This document shows, one piece after another, positions 7,713 to 15,893 of a stretch of 64,000 nucleotides of DNA. Position 1 is the stretch's first letter. Each line of letters begins with the position of its first letter. The position numbers were made by a program, and so were the translations under genes. Source of the DNA: Actinomadura syzygii (GTDB lineage Bacteria; Actinomycetota; Actinomycetes; Streptosporangiales; Streptosporangiaceae); the NCBI RefSeq assembly GCF_008085905.1, contig NZ_VSFF01000010.1:62001-126000 (forward strand). The letters are read 5' to 3'. A model generated the notes under the pieces. The model made no database searches. It was not told the DNA's origin and worked only from the letters and a program-made list of their open reading frames with translations.

Positions 7713-8072
7713 TCAGTCCGCGGCGTCGGCGACGGCCTCGTCGGGCCCGTCCGGCTCGGTCTGCTCGGTGATCCAGGACAGGTAGTCCATGCTGCCCGCG
7801 ACGACCGGGGTGGCGATGATCTCGGGGGTGTCGTAGGAGTGCCCGTCGGTGATCAGCGTGGCGAGCTCCTCGAACCGGGCGGCGGTGGTCTTGAACAGGA
7901 CCATCCACTCCTCGGCCGACTCGATCTCGCCCTCCCACCAGTACGTGCTGGCGATCGGTCCGACGAGCTGCGCGCACGCCACGAGGCGCTCGGCCACCGC
8001 GGACCTGGCCAGCTCGGCGGCCTCCGCGCGGGAGTCGGTGGTGGTCGTCACCTGGACGTACGTGTGGGCCAT
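7713..8072 (-). CDS. cutA: CutA1-like divalent-cation tolerance protein
   Basis: A 119-residue CutA1 homologue, a small trimeric ferredoxin-fold protein linked to metal tolerance, with an unclear biochemical role. Characteristic stretches are VTTTTDSRAEAAELARS, LVACAQL, STYWWEGEIE, WMVLFKTT and YDTPEIIATPV. An acidic tail of about 15 residues follows the core. It sits between the DUF2236 oxygenase and gamma-glutamyltransferase on the same strand; the 90-base gap to the latter argues against tight coupling. Confidence 0.92.
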   Translation of the reverse strand: MAHTYVQVTTTTDSRAEAAELARSAVAERLVACAQLVGPIASTYWWEGEIESAEEWMVLFKTTAARFEELATLITDGHSYDTPEIIATPVVAGSMDYLSWITEQTEPDGPDEAVADAAD

Positions 8073-8162
8073 GGCACGAGTCCTTCCCTGTCGTCACGCG
8101 CGCACGCCCCCGCGAGCGGCACTACCCGGCACCGTTGTCCGGCACCGTTGTCCGGCACCGCG

Positions 8163-10082
8163 TTATCCGGCACCGCCGGGCCGGACGGGCCGGACGACCA
8201 GCGCGCTGCCGCCGCCCCGCCGCACCGGCTCGGCGACCGCCTGGACGAGCCCCGGCCGCAGGATCTCCAGCCCGGTGGCCGCGCCGATCACGCCGAGCGG
8301 CGGGCCGGGGAACAGCTCGATGCGGTGCCCGCGCGCGGCGAGCTGGCGGCCGTAGGCGTCGATGAACGGCTGCTCGGCGAAGACCTGCGGGGTGTTGCGC
8401 TGCGTGGCGCGCGGCGCGGCGAGCGCGGTGGGCAGGTCCATGCCGAGGTCGATCCGGTTCATCAGGATCTGCAGGACGGTCGTGATGATCGTCGAGCCGC
8501 CGGGCGTGCCGAGCGCGAGCCGCGGGCCGCCGTCCTTGAGCACGAGCGTCGGCGACATGCTGCTGCGCGGGCGCTTGCGCGGGCCCGGCAGGTTCGGGTC
8601 GGGCGGCGAGCCGGGCGCGGGCGGCTGGAGGGTGAAGTCGGTCAGCTCGTTGTTGAGCAGGAACCCGCGTCCGGGAACGGTGACGCCGCTGCCGCCGAAC
8701 TGCTCGATCGACAGCGTGTAGGCGACGACGTTCCCCCACTTGTCGGCGACGTTGAGGTGCGTGGTCTGCGGGCCCTCGAACGCCAGCGCGCGGGTCTGGG
8801 TCCCCGGCGGGACGCACGGCTCGTAGGAGCCGTCCGGCGAGCCGGGCGCGACCGGCGCGGCGGCGGCCCGGTCCGGCCTGATCAGGCAGGCGCGCTCGCG
8901 GGCGAAGCCGGACGACAGCAGCTCCTCCAGCGGGACGCCGACCTTGTCGGCGTCGCCCACGTAGCGTCCCCGGTCGGCGTAGGCGAGCTTGGACGCCTCC
9001 AGGTAGTAGTGCAGCGCGGTGACGGGGTCGCGCGGGTCGAGCCGGAAGTTGCCGAGGATGTTCAGCGCCTCCCCGACCGTCGAGCCGCCGGACGACGACG
9101 GCGGCATCCCGTAGACGTCCATCCCCCGGTAGGGGACGTGCGTCGGCGTGCGCTCCACGGCCCGGTAGGCGGCCAGGTCGCCCGGCTCCATCAGGCCGGG
9201 CCGGACGTTCCGTCCGGACGCCGGGTCCACCGGCGGCCTGGCGACGGTCGCGGCGACCTCGCGGCCGAGGCGTCCCCGGTAGAACCAGCCGGGGCCGCGC
9301 TTCGCCAGCTCGCGGTAGGTGCGGGCGAGGTCGGGGTTGCGGAACACCGTGCCGACCTCCGGCGGCTTCCCGCCGGGCAGGAACAGCTTGCGGGTCGGGA
9401 CGATGTCGCGGAAGCGCGCCTCGTTCACCGCGGTCTGGTCGTGGAACTCCTGGTCGACGACGAAGCCCCGCTCGGCGACCTTGATCGCGGGACTGAGCGC
9501 GTCGCCCAGGCCGCGGGTGCCGAAGCGGCGGAGCGCGAGGTCCCACTGGGCGAGCGTGCCGGGGACGCCGACGCTCAGCCCGCTGGTCACCGCCTGGTCG
9601 AACGGCAGCGCCTTGCCGGTCGCGGGGTCGATGAACGAGCTCGGCCCCATCCCCTTCGGCGCGAACTCGCGGCCGTCGATGCTGTGCACGCGGCGCGTCT
9701 TCGCGTCGTAGTAGGTCATGTAGCCCCCGCCGCCGATCGCGGCGACGAACGGCTCGGTGACGCCGAGCGTGGCGGCCGCGGCGACGGCGGCGTCCATCGC
9801 GTTGCCGCCGCGCCGGAGCACGTCCAGGGCGGCGCGGCTGGCGTCGGGGTCGACGGTGGAGACGGCGCCGCCGGAGCCGGTGGCGACGGGCTGCTTGACC
9901 GGCGTGCCCGGCCGGCCCGGCACCGAGGCGGGCGCGAGGCCCGGAGCGGCGGCGGTGGCGGCGGTGGGGGCCAGCGACGCGGCGACGGCGAGCGCGGTCA
10001 GCGCGGCGAGGCGGCGCACGGCCCGCGACGGGCCCGGCGGCGCCGGGCGCGGGGCTTCCGGGGACGACGGGGAGCGGAACAC
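8163..10082 (-). CDS. ggt: Secreted gamma-glutamyltransferase
   Basis: A 639-residue gamma-glutamyl transpeptidase/hydrolase acting on glutathione and related peptides. The GTG at 10082 is chosen because AGGAGG lies six bases before it. An N-terminal Arg-rich stretch and hydrophobic segment with Ala-rich cleavage region (about residues 20-46) mark export. The autocatalytic nucleophile Thr is in GPQTTHLNV (about residues 438-445), preceded by the large subunit with IGGGGYMTYYD and GVPGTLAQW, and followed by SMSPTLVLKDG and GTPGGSTIITTVLQ in the small subunit. A Pro-rich insert lies near residue 530. The protein should be cleaved into two subunits at the Thr. Confidence 0.93.
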   Translation of the reverse strand: MFRSPSSPEAPRPAPPGPSRAVRRLAALTALAVAASLAPTAATAAAPGLAPASVPGRPGTPVKQPVATGSGGAVSTVDPDASRAALDVLRRGGNAMDAAVAAAATLGVTEPFVAAIGGGGYMTYYDAKTRRVHSIDGREFAPKGMGPSSFIDPATGKALPFDQAVTSGLSVGVPGTLAQWDLALRRFGTRGLGDALSPAIKVAERGFVVDQEFHDQTAVNEARFRDIVPTRKLFLPGGKPPEVGTVFRNPDLARTYRELAKRGPGWFYRGRLGREVAATVARPPVDPASGRNVRPGLMEPGDLAAYRAVERTPTHVPYRGMDVYGMPPSSSGGSTVGEALNILGNFRLDPRDPVTALHYYLEASKLAYADRGRYVGDADKVGVPLEELLSSGFARERACLIRPDRAAAAPVAPGSPDGSYEPCVPPGTQTRALAFEGPQTTHLNVADKWGNVVAYTLSIEQFGGSGVTVPGRGFLLNNELTDFTLQPPAPGSPPDPNLPGPRKRPRSSMSPTLVLKDGGPRLALGTPGGSTIITTVLQILMNRIDLGMDLPTALAAPRATQRNTPQVFAEQPFIDAYGRQLAARGHRIELFPGPPLGVIGAATGLEILRPGLVQAVAEPVRRGGGSALVVRPVRPGGAG

Positions 10083-10482
10083 CGGACCTCCTGATGAACG
10101 CGGCGTCCCTACCGTGTCACCGATCTTCGTCCGATGCCACCGTCCGCACCGGCCGACCCCGGACGCGCGACACGCCGTGCGCCGCAAGGCTTCCCGGCTT
10201 CCCGGACGGCCCCCCAGAAAGATCGTAAAGCGCTTTCCCTAGTGGAAATGGGGTGTATTACGTCGGAACGATCCATCGAAAACGATTCGGCATCAGCACC
10301 GCGTGAGGAGCGCGCTGCGGGACGTCGCTACCTGCCGGTTTGGCAGGATGCGCCAACGGCGGAGTGACACCAATCACCCCGAAAACGTTGCGATTATCCT
10401 CATACCTGGTGAATTCTTAGGGACTTCGACAAGCCGTCATCTCGCGAACAGCGGCGCGGGTTCAGGGCCTGGGGGGACACCT
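10083..10482. other. Divergent promoter region between ggt and the amino-acid permease
   Basis: A 400-bp gap without a convincing gene. It is noticeably more AT-rich between 10220 and 10435. It contains the palindrome at 10227-10236 and several short A/T-rich elements (near 10245-10290 and 10375-10425) that could hold promoters for both directions. Confidence 0.5.
10227..10236. promoter_or_regulatory. AAAGCGCTTT palindrome, LacI-type half-site architecture
   Basis: A perfect ten-base palindrome with a central CG, the usual core of LacI/GalR-family operators. It lies 145 bp upstream of ggt and 247 bp upstream of the permease. No LacI-type gene is nearby, so the regulator and target are unknown. 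Confidence 0.35.
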
Positions 10483-12789
10483 ATGACCTGGGACATGCGC
10501 ATGCGCAACAACATGTTCCGTCGCCTGCCCGTGGAGCAGGCGACCGGCCGCCTCTACGGGGGCCGGCACCGGCTCCGCGTCGTCTACCGCACGCGCGACC
10601 TCGTCGTGCTCGGCCTCGGCGTGATGATCGGCTCCGGCATCTTCAAGATCGCGGGCGACCAGGCGGTCTCCACCGCCGGTCCGGGCGTGCTCGTCTCCTT
10701 CCTGATCGCGGGCGGCGTCTGCCTGCTGGTCGCGCTGGCCCTGGCCGAGCTGTCCTCGATCATCCCGGTGGCGGGCAGCGCCTACTCCTTCAGCTACGTC
10801 GCGTTCGGCGAGGTCTGGGCGTGGATCGTCGGCTGGGCCCTGATCATGGAGCTGCTGCTCGCGTGCGCGGTGCTCGCGCGGGTCTGGTCGCTGTACGCGA
10901 CGCAGGCGCTGAGCGACTTCAGCGTCCCGGTGCCCGGCTGGCTCGGCGACCTGATCGGCCAGCAGAAGGGCCCGGACCTGTTCGCGTTCGGCATCCTGCT
11001 CCTCGTCGTCGTGATGCTGGCGACCGGCAGCCGGATGAGCCTGAAGACCCTGTGGTTCATGGTCATGGCGAAGCTCATCGTCGTCGGCCTGGTCATCGCC
11101 ACCGGCCTCAAGTTCTTCAGCGCCGACAACGTCACGCCCTTCATCCCCCCGGCCCAGCCCGCGCCGAAGGGCGACCAGACGGCGCTCGACGCGCTGCTCA
11201 GCGCGGTCGGCGGCGGCTCGCCGCACGTGTTCGGCGTCTGGGGGCTGTTCGCCGCCGCGCCCGCCATCGCGTTCGCCTACATCGGGTTCGACCTGATCGC
11301 GACCGCGTCGGAGGAGACCGAGGACGCGCCGCGCAAGGTGCCGCGCGGCATCCTCACCGCGCTGATCACCGCCGTCCTGCTGTACGCGGCGGTGGCGGTC
11401 GTCCTGGTCGGCATGGTCGGGATGGACGGCTTCGCCAAGCTCGACCCGGACAAGGTGCTCATCGCCGCGGCGTTCGACTCGGTCGGCGCGGGCGCGATGG
11501 GCAAGCTCGTCGACGTCGGCGTGGTGCTCGGCCTGACCACCGTGATCCTGGTGCTGCTGATCAGCCTGACCCGCGTCGTGTTCTCGATGTCCCGCGACGG
11601 CCTCCTCCCCCGGCCGCTCGCGACCATGAGCAAGTACAAGGTGCCGTCGCGGGCGACGCTGCTGTCCGGCGGCGCGGCCCTGGTGGTGTCCCAGACGGTC
11701 GACGTGCTCACGCTGGAGCAGATGGTCGTGATCGGGACGCTGTTCGCGTTCCTGTTCGTCCCGGCCGCGATGGTGGCGCTCCGCCGCACCCGTCCGGACC
11801 TGCACCGCCCCTTCAAGGTGCCGGTCGCGCCGCTCACCGCCGCGGTGACGATCATCGCGATCGGCTGGATGATGCTGAACCTCAAGGTCCAGACCTGGGG
11901 CTACTTCTCGGTCTGGATGGTGGTCGGCGTCCTGCTCTACATCGCCTACGGGCGGCGCAAGAGCCAGATGAAGCTGCTGCTGGACGCGCCGCCGCCGGAG
12001 CGCCCGGTCGCCGCCCGGCTGACCGCGCCGCCGCCCGGCGTCGCCCCGGTGGCCGGCCCGCCGGGCGCGTCGCAGCCGTCCGCGTACCTGTCGGGCGAGT
12101 ACCCGGGGCAGGGGCAGTACGAGAGCGGGCGGCAGCCGAACTACAGCAGCGGCGCGTGGGCGGCCGAGCAGCGGCCCGGCGCGCCGGAGAGCCCGTACCC
12201 GACCGGCCGGTACTCGGCGGGACGCCGCCAGCCCGGCGGCCGGTTCGCCCCCGAGCCCGGCCCGCGCGACTCCTTCGACACCTACATCCCGGGGACGGGC
12301 GCGTCCAGCGGCTACACCCCGGGCGCCTCCGGCGCCTACGAGGCGGGCCCCTCGGGAAGCCACCAGGCCGGCCCCTCAGGCAGCTACGAGTCCGGCCCCT
12401 CGGGCAGCTACGAGGCGGGCCCTTCAGGCGGCTACGAGTCGGGCGCCTCGGGAAGCTACGGCTCGGGAGCGTACGGCTCCGGGAGCCAGCAGTCCGGGGC
12501 GTACGGCTCCGGGAACCAGCAGTCCGGAGCGTACGGATCGGGCGCGTACGGGACGGGCGCGTATCCGTCGGGCGGGCACCCGTCGGGCCCGTACCAGGCG
12601 CGCGAGCCCTCCGAGGACCCGTACGCCGTTGACCCAGGAGTGCCGAACCCGTACTCGTCGGGGCCGTACCAGTCCGGTCAGTACGGTTCGGGGCCCTACC
12701 CCCCCGGGCGCCGCGAGAACCGCCGTCCGACCTGGGAGGACGAGGAGCACGAGGAGCCGCCGCCGCAGGGCGGCCGGCACCGCCGCTGA
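10483..12789 (+). CDS. APC-family amino-acid permease with long disordered tail
   Basis: A 768-residue protein starting at the ATG at 10483 (GGGGGGAC upstream). Residues about 40-500 form an APC-superfamily cationic-amino-acid-transporter core with about 12 helices: VMIGSGIFKIAGDQA is helix 1 with its unwound substrate-binding break, and AFAYIGFDLIATASEETE is the helix 6 region. The remaining 260 residues are cytoplasmic or external low-complexity sequence rich in Gly, Ser, Tyr, Pro and Gln. They include six eight-residue repeats of the GPSGSYEA type (614-661) and QQSGAYGSG repeats. Such a tail is not part of the family and could mediate clustering or envelope contacts; that is inference. Confidence 0.85.
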   Translation: MTWDMRMRNNMFRRLPVEQATGRLYGGRHRLRVVYRTRDLVVLGLGVMIGSGIFKIAGDQAVSTAGPGVLVSFLIAGGVCLLVALALAELSSIIPVAGSAYSFSYVAFGEVWAWIVGWALIMELLLACAVLARVWSLYATQALSDFSVPVPGWLGDLIGQQKGPDLFAFGILLLVVVMLATGSRMSLKTLWFMVMAKLIVVGLVIATGLKFFSADNVTPFIPPAQPAPKGDQTALDALLSAVGGGSPHVFGVWGLFAAAPAIAFAYIGFDLIATASEETEDAPRKVPRGILTALITAVLLYAAVAVVLVGMVGMDGFAKLDPDKVLIAAAFDSVGAGAMGKLVDVGVVLGLTTVILVLLISLTRVVFSMSRDGLLPRPLATMSKYKVPSRATLLSGGAALVVSQTVDVLTLEQMVVIGTLFAFLFVPAAMVALRRTRPDLHRPFKVPVAPLTAAVTIIAIGWMMLNLKVQTWGYFSVWMVVGVLLYIAYGRRKSQMKLLLDAPPPERPVAARLTAPPPGVAPVAGPPGASQPSAYLSGEYPGQGQYESGRQPNYSSGAWAAEQRPGAPESPYPTGRYSAGRRQPGGRFAPEPGPRDSFDTYIPGTGASSGYTPGASGAYEAGPSGSHQAGPSGSYESGPSGSYEAGPSGGYESGASGSYGSGAYGSGSQQSGAYGSGNQQSGAYGSGAYGTGAYPSGGHPSGPYQAREPSEDPYAVDPGVPNPYSSGPYQSGQYGSGPYPPGRRENRRPTWEDEEHEEPPPQGGRHRR
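12322..12465 (+). repeat. Six 24-bp tandem repeats in the permease tail
   Basis: Six in-frame 24-base units encode variants of G-(P/A)-S-G-(S/G/A)-(Y/H)-(E/Q/G)-(A/S). Synonymous differences between units suggest selection on the peptide rather than very recent slippage. A second array of 30-base GAYGSGxQQS units follows from 12466. Confidence 0.8.
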
Positions 12790-12833
12790 GTGCCGCTCCG
12801 GAAACTCTGTTTTGTGAAGTTTCGCCAAAAGTA

Positions 12834-12866
12834 GCGGGCGCCGCTCCCACCGGGGACGGCGCCCGC
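12834..12866 (+). terminator. Hairpin after the permease gene
   Basis: GCGGGCGCCG (12834-12843) and CGGCGCCCGC (12857-12866) form a perfect 10-bp stem 44 bases after the permease stop. No T-run follows. Probable terminator. Confidence 0.6.
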
Positions 12867-12921
12867 ACTCGTTCCCGGGCTCCCGGGGTGGACACGGGCA
12901 CCCTTCCAGGCTAAGTTATTC

Positions 12922-12935
12922 TCAACTAGAGTTGA
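12922..12935. promoter_or_regulatory. Palindromic operator upstream of the Nudix/NrtR-like gene
   Basis: TCAACT-AG-AGTTGA is a perfect palindrome 50 bp before the regulator start, in a locally AT-rich region that probably holds the promoter. Its size and position suit autoregulation by the downstream Nudix-winged-helix protein and would put the whole four-gene unit under its control. Confidence 0.6.
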
Positions 12936-12984
12936 TCTCCTATCGAGACTTACTCGGGCCGAGAACGACCGGAGAGGACGCGGC

Positions 12985-13818
12985 ATGACCACCCCCGAGC
13001 CGGAGCGCGACGAGAGCGAGTTCCTCGCGCGGTACGACCCGCGCGAGTACGACCCCGTCAGCGTGACCGTGGACGTGGTCGCCCTCACCATCCGCGACGG
13101 CGCGCTGCACGTCCTGCTGGTGCGGCGCGGCGGCCCTCCCTACGAGGGGATGTGGGCGCTGCCGGGCGGGTTCGTCCACGCGGGCGGGCCGGCGGGAGCC
13201 GACGCCGAGGACCTCGCGGACGCCGCCGTCCGCGAACTGGCCGAGGAGACCGGGCTCAGCGCGAAGGGCGGCGTGATCGGACGGATCCACCTGGAGCAGC
13301 TCGGCACCTACGGCGCGCCCCGGCGCGACCCGCGGATGCGCGTCATCTCCGTCGCCTACCTGGCGTTCGCGCCGGAGCTTCCCGATCCGGAGGCGGGCGG
13401 CGACGCGGCCGACGCGGCCTGGGTCCCCGTCGACGCGCTCGGCCTGACCGAGTCGGCCGCCCAGCGTCCGGGGACGACCCGGCGGCTGGCGTTCGACCAC
13501 GCGCGCATCCTGTCGGACGGCCTGGAGCGCGCCCGCGGGAAGCTGGAGTACACCCCGCTCGCCACGGCGTTCTGCGGCGGCGAGTTCACGATCCCGGAAC
13601 TGCGCTCGGTGTACGAGGCGGTGTGGGGCGAGGAGCTGCACGCGGGCAACTTCCACCGGAAGGTCCTGTCGGTGCCGGGGTTCGTGGAGAGCACCGGCGA
13701 GACGTCCGACCGGGGCGGGCGGCGCGGCGGTCCGCGTCCGCGCCTCTACCGCCCCGGCGACGCCCGCCTCCTGCATCCGGCCCTGCTCCGTCCGAGCAGG
13801 GAGGAGCAGATCAGATGA
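12985..13818 (+). CDS. Nudix hydrolase-like transcriptional regulator (NrtR type)
   Basis: A 277-residue protein with an N-terminal Nudix domain (about 25-160) and a C-terminal winged-helix domain (about 165-245, with LATAFCGGEFTIPELRSVYEAVWG and GNFHRKVLSVPGFVE). This is the architecture of NrtR, whose degenerate Nudix domain senses ADP-ribose or NAD-related ligands. The Nudix box keeps E-x7-RELAEETGL, but the loop after GGFVHAGG is several residues longer than usual, so catalysis is doubtful. Its stop is 50 bases before the best start of the J-domain gene. A palindrome lies upstream. It probably controls the following three genes. Confidence 0.82.
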   Translation: MTTPEPERDESEFLARYDPREYDPVSVTVDVVALTIRDGALHVLLVRRGGPPYEGMWALPGGFVHAGGPAGADAEDLADAAVRELAEETGLSAKGGVIGRIHLEQLGTYGAPRRDPRMRVISVAYLAFAPELPDPEAGGDAADAAWVPVDALGLTESAAQRPGTTRRLAFDHARILSDGLERARGKLEYTPLATAFCGGEFTIPELRSVYEAVWGEELHAGNFHRKVLSVPGFVESTGETSDRGGRRGGPRPRLYRPGDARLLHPALLRPSREEQIR

Positions 13819-13837
13819 GCGAAGCGAACCGGGGGGT

Positions 13838-13857
13838 GTGGGGGGTCGGCCCCCCAC
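13838..13857 (+). promoter_or_regulatory. Stable hairpin in the gap before the J-domain gene
   Basis: GTGGGGGG (13838-13845) pairs with CCCCCCAC (13850-13857) around TCGG, immediately before the GAGGAG ribosome binding site of the gene at 13869. It could tune translation of that gene or protect the transcript end. Confidence 0.45.
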
Positions 13858-13868
13858 GAGGAGCACAG

Positions 13869-14897
13869 ATGAACATGGATCTGGACGACGCGCTGGCGCG
13901 GCTCGACCGCGCGCGGACGGCCGCCGACCTGTTCGGCTCCGACCGGGACGAGGCGGCGCGGCGGTACCGGCGGCTGGTCAGGCTCGTCCACCCGGACGCG
14001 AACGGCGGACGCACCCGAGACGCCTTCATCAGGCTGAACGCCCTCTGGCACGCCCACGGCCGGGGCGACGACCCGACCGTGATCACCACGCGCCGGAACT
14101 CCTACCGGCTGGACGGCGACCCGGTCGGCGGCGACCTGGCGGAGCTGTACGCGGCACGTCCGGAGACCGGTACCGCCGTCCTGCTGAAGATGCCGCGCGA
14201 CCCGCGCGACGGCGACCTGCTCGAACGCGAGGCCGTCGCGCTCCGCCAGCTGCCGAAGGACGGCGACGGGAAGTTCCTGCCGTACGTGCCGCGGCTCGTC
14301 GAGTCGTTCCGGCACAAGGACGCCTCGACCGGCGCCCAGCGGCACGTCAACGTGGTCGCCGCGCTGGACGGCTTCCACACCCTGGCCGAGGTGGGGCGCG
14401 CGTACCCCGGCGGCGTCGACCCGCGCGACGCGGCCTGGATGTGGCGGCGGCTGCTCGTCGGCCTCGGGTTCGCGCACCGCGCGGGCGTCCTGCACGGGGC
14501 GGTGCTGCCCGAGCACGTGATGATCCATCCCGGGCGGCACGGGCTGGTCCTGGTCGACTGGTGCTACTCGGTGCCGGGCTGCTACGCGCACGTCGACGGG
14601 TCCGGGCGCGTCCCGGCGATGGTCGACCGGTACGCGGACCGGTACCCGCCCGAGGTGCGGGGACGCCGTCCCGCGAGCCCCGCGACCGACCTCTACATGG
14701 CCACCCGGTGCATGACCGACCTGATGGGCGACAAGGCCCCGAAGGCGATGCGCTCGTTCGCGCGGGGCTGCCTGCTGCCCGCGCAGAACCGGCGCCCCGC
14801 CGACGCCTGGCGGCTGCTGGCCGAACTCGACGAGCTGCTGGAGCGGCTCTACGGCCCGCGCCGCTTCCGCCCCTTCCACCTGCCCTCCCTCCACTGA
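13869..14897 (+). CDS. J-domain protein fused to a degenerate protein-kinase domain
   Basis: A 342-residue cytoplasmic protein. Residues 4-60 form a J-domain with the Hsp70-stimulating HPD motif at 41-43 (RLVRLVHPDANGG). Residues about 85-300 resemble a Ser/Thr kinase fold: a Lys-containing strand (VLLKMP) and a catalytic-loop equivalent HGAVLPEHVMI, followed by VLVDW. The usual HRDxKxxN is altered: the catalytic Asp is Ala, and Lys and Asn are lost, while the metal-binding Asp of DFG remains. A pseudokinase or an atypical kinase is likely. An in-frame ATG at 13815 overlapping the previous stop (ATGA) is an alternative start. The VWA gene follows after 11 bases. Confidence 0.75.
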   Translation: MNMDLDDALARLDRARTAADLFGSDRDEAARRYRRLVRLVHPDANGGRTRDAFIRLNALWHAHGRGDDPTVITTRRNSYRLDGDPVGGDLAELYAARPETGTAVLLKMPRDPRDGDLLEREAVALRQLPKDGDGKFLPYVPRLVESFRHKDASTGAQRHVNVVAALDGFHTLAEVGRAYPGGVDPRDAAWMWRRLLVGLGFAHRAGVLHGAVLPEHVMIHPGRHGLVLVDWCYSVPGCYAHVDGSGRVPAMVDRYADRYPPEVRGRRPASPATDLYMATRCMTDLMGDKAPKAMRSFARGCLLPAQNRRPADAWRLLAELDELLERLYGPRRFRPFHLPSLH

Positions 14898-14908
14898 AGG
14901 AGACGACC

Positions 14909-15880
14909 ATGGGAAGCGGACACTGGTCCACCGACGTCTACGCCGCGCGGGCGAGCTACCGCGCGTCCACCGGGGCGAGCGCGTTCGCCTACTCCGACGG
15001 CGGGGCGACCGCCGTCCACCCCGACCTCGACCCGCGCGGGGTGACCGTCCGGGAGAGCAGGGATTCGGACGACCACCCCGAGTCACTGGCGATCGGCGTC
15101 CTGTTCGACGTGACCGGCTCGATGCGGACCGTCCCGCGGACGCTCCAGGCCAAGCTCCCCGACCTGCTCGGGCTGCTGCTGCGCAAGGGGTACGTCGAGC
15201 ACCCGCACATCCTGTTCGGCGCGGTCGGGGACGCGACCTGCGACCGCGCGCCGCTGCAGGTAGGCCAGTTCGAGGCCGACAACCGGATGGACGACGACCT
15301 CGGCAAGATCCTGCTCGAAGGCGGGGGCGGCGGCCAGATGCGCGAGTCCTACGAGCTGGCGATGTACTTCATGGCCCGGCACACCTCGATCGACTGCTTC
15401 GACGAGCGCGGCAGGCGCGGCTACCTGTTCATGATCGGAGACGAGCTGGCCTACCCGAAGGTCAGCCGGCGCGAGGTCGCGAGGGTCATCGGCGACGAGC
15501 TGGCCGAGGACGTCCCGGTCGAGGAGATCGTGCGCGAGCTTCAGCGCAAGTACGAGGTGTACTTCATCATCCCGGAGGGCGCCTACCACTCCGGGAGCCG
15601 CGAGCTGCGGGACTTCTGGCAGGGGCTGCTCGGCCAGAACGTCCTGTACCTGGACGACCTCGACGCGGTGTGCGAGACGATCGCGCTGACCGTCGGGCTC
15701 GCCGAGGACGCCATCGACCTCGACGAGGGCCTGGAGCACCTCGCGGAGGCGGGATCGGACGCGGGCGCGTCGGTGTCCCGCGCGCTGGCCCGGCTGGACG
15801 CGTCCCGCGCGCCCGCCGCGGTGTCGGCCGCGCCGCCCGGACTCGGCCGGGCCGCCCCGTCCGGGACGACCCGCCTCTGA
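14909..15880 (+). CDS. VWA-domain protein
   Basis: A 323-residue soluble protein with AAGGAG before its ATG. The von Willebrand A fold starts near residue 60, and its metal-ion-dependent adhesion site is DVTGSM (67-72), matching DxSxS with Thr at the middle position. A Gly-rich GGGGGQMRESYELAMYF segment near 145 and LFMIGDELAYPKVSRREVA near 180 supply later parts of the site. There is no signal peptide or membrane helix, so it works inside the cell, presumably as a metal-dependent scaffold. It lies between the J-domain/kinase-like protein and the PurA-like enzyme, with gaps of 11 and 13 bases, so co-translation and physical interaction are likely. Confidence 0.82.
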   Translation: MGSGHWSTDVYAARASYRASTGASAFAYSDGGATAVHPDLDPRGVTVRESRDSDDHPESLAIGVLFDVTGSMRTVPRTLQAKLPDLLGLLLRKGYVEHPHILFGAVGDATCDRAPLQVGQFEADNRMDDDLGKILLEGGGGGQMRESYELAMYFMARHTSIDCFDERGRRGYLFMIGDELAYPKVSRREVARVIGDELAEDVPVEEIVRELQRKYEVYFIIPEGAYHSGSRELRDFWQGLLGQNVLYLDDLDAVCETIALTVGLAEDAIDLDEGLEHLAEAGSDAGASVSRALARLDASRAPAAVSAAPPGLGRAAPSGTTRL

Positions 15881-15893
15881 CCTGCCGCCGACC

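Noticed and set aside
13815..13868. Earlier in-frame start for the J-domain protein, overlapping the Nudix stop
   Set aside because: It would translate through a stable hairpin and add a Gly/Pro-rich leader; the start at 13869 has its own GAGGAG site. Kept only as an alternative.
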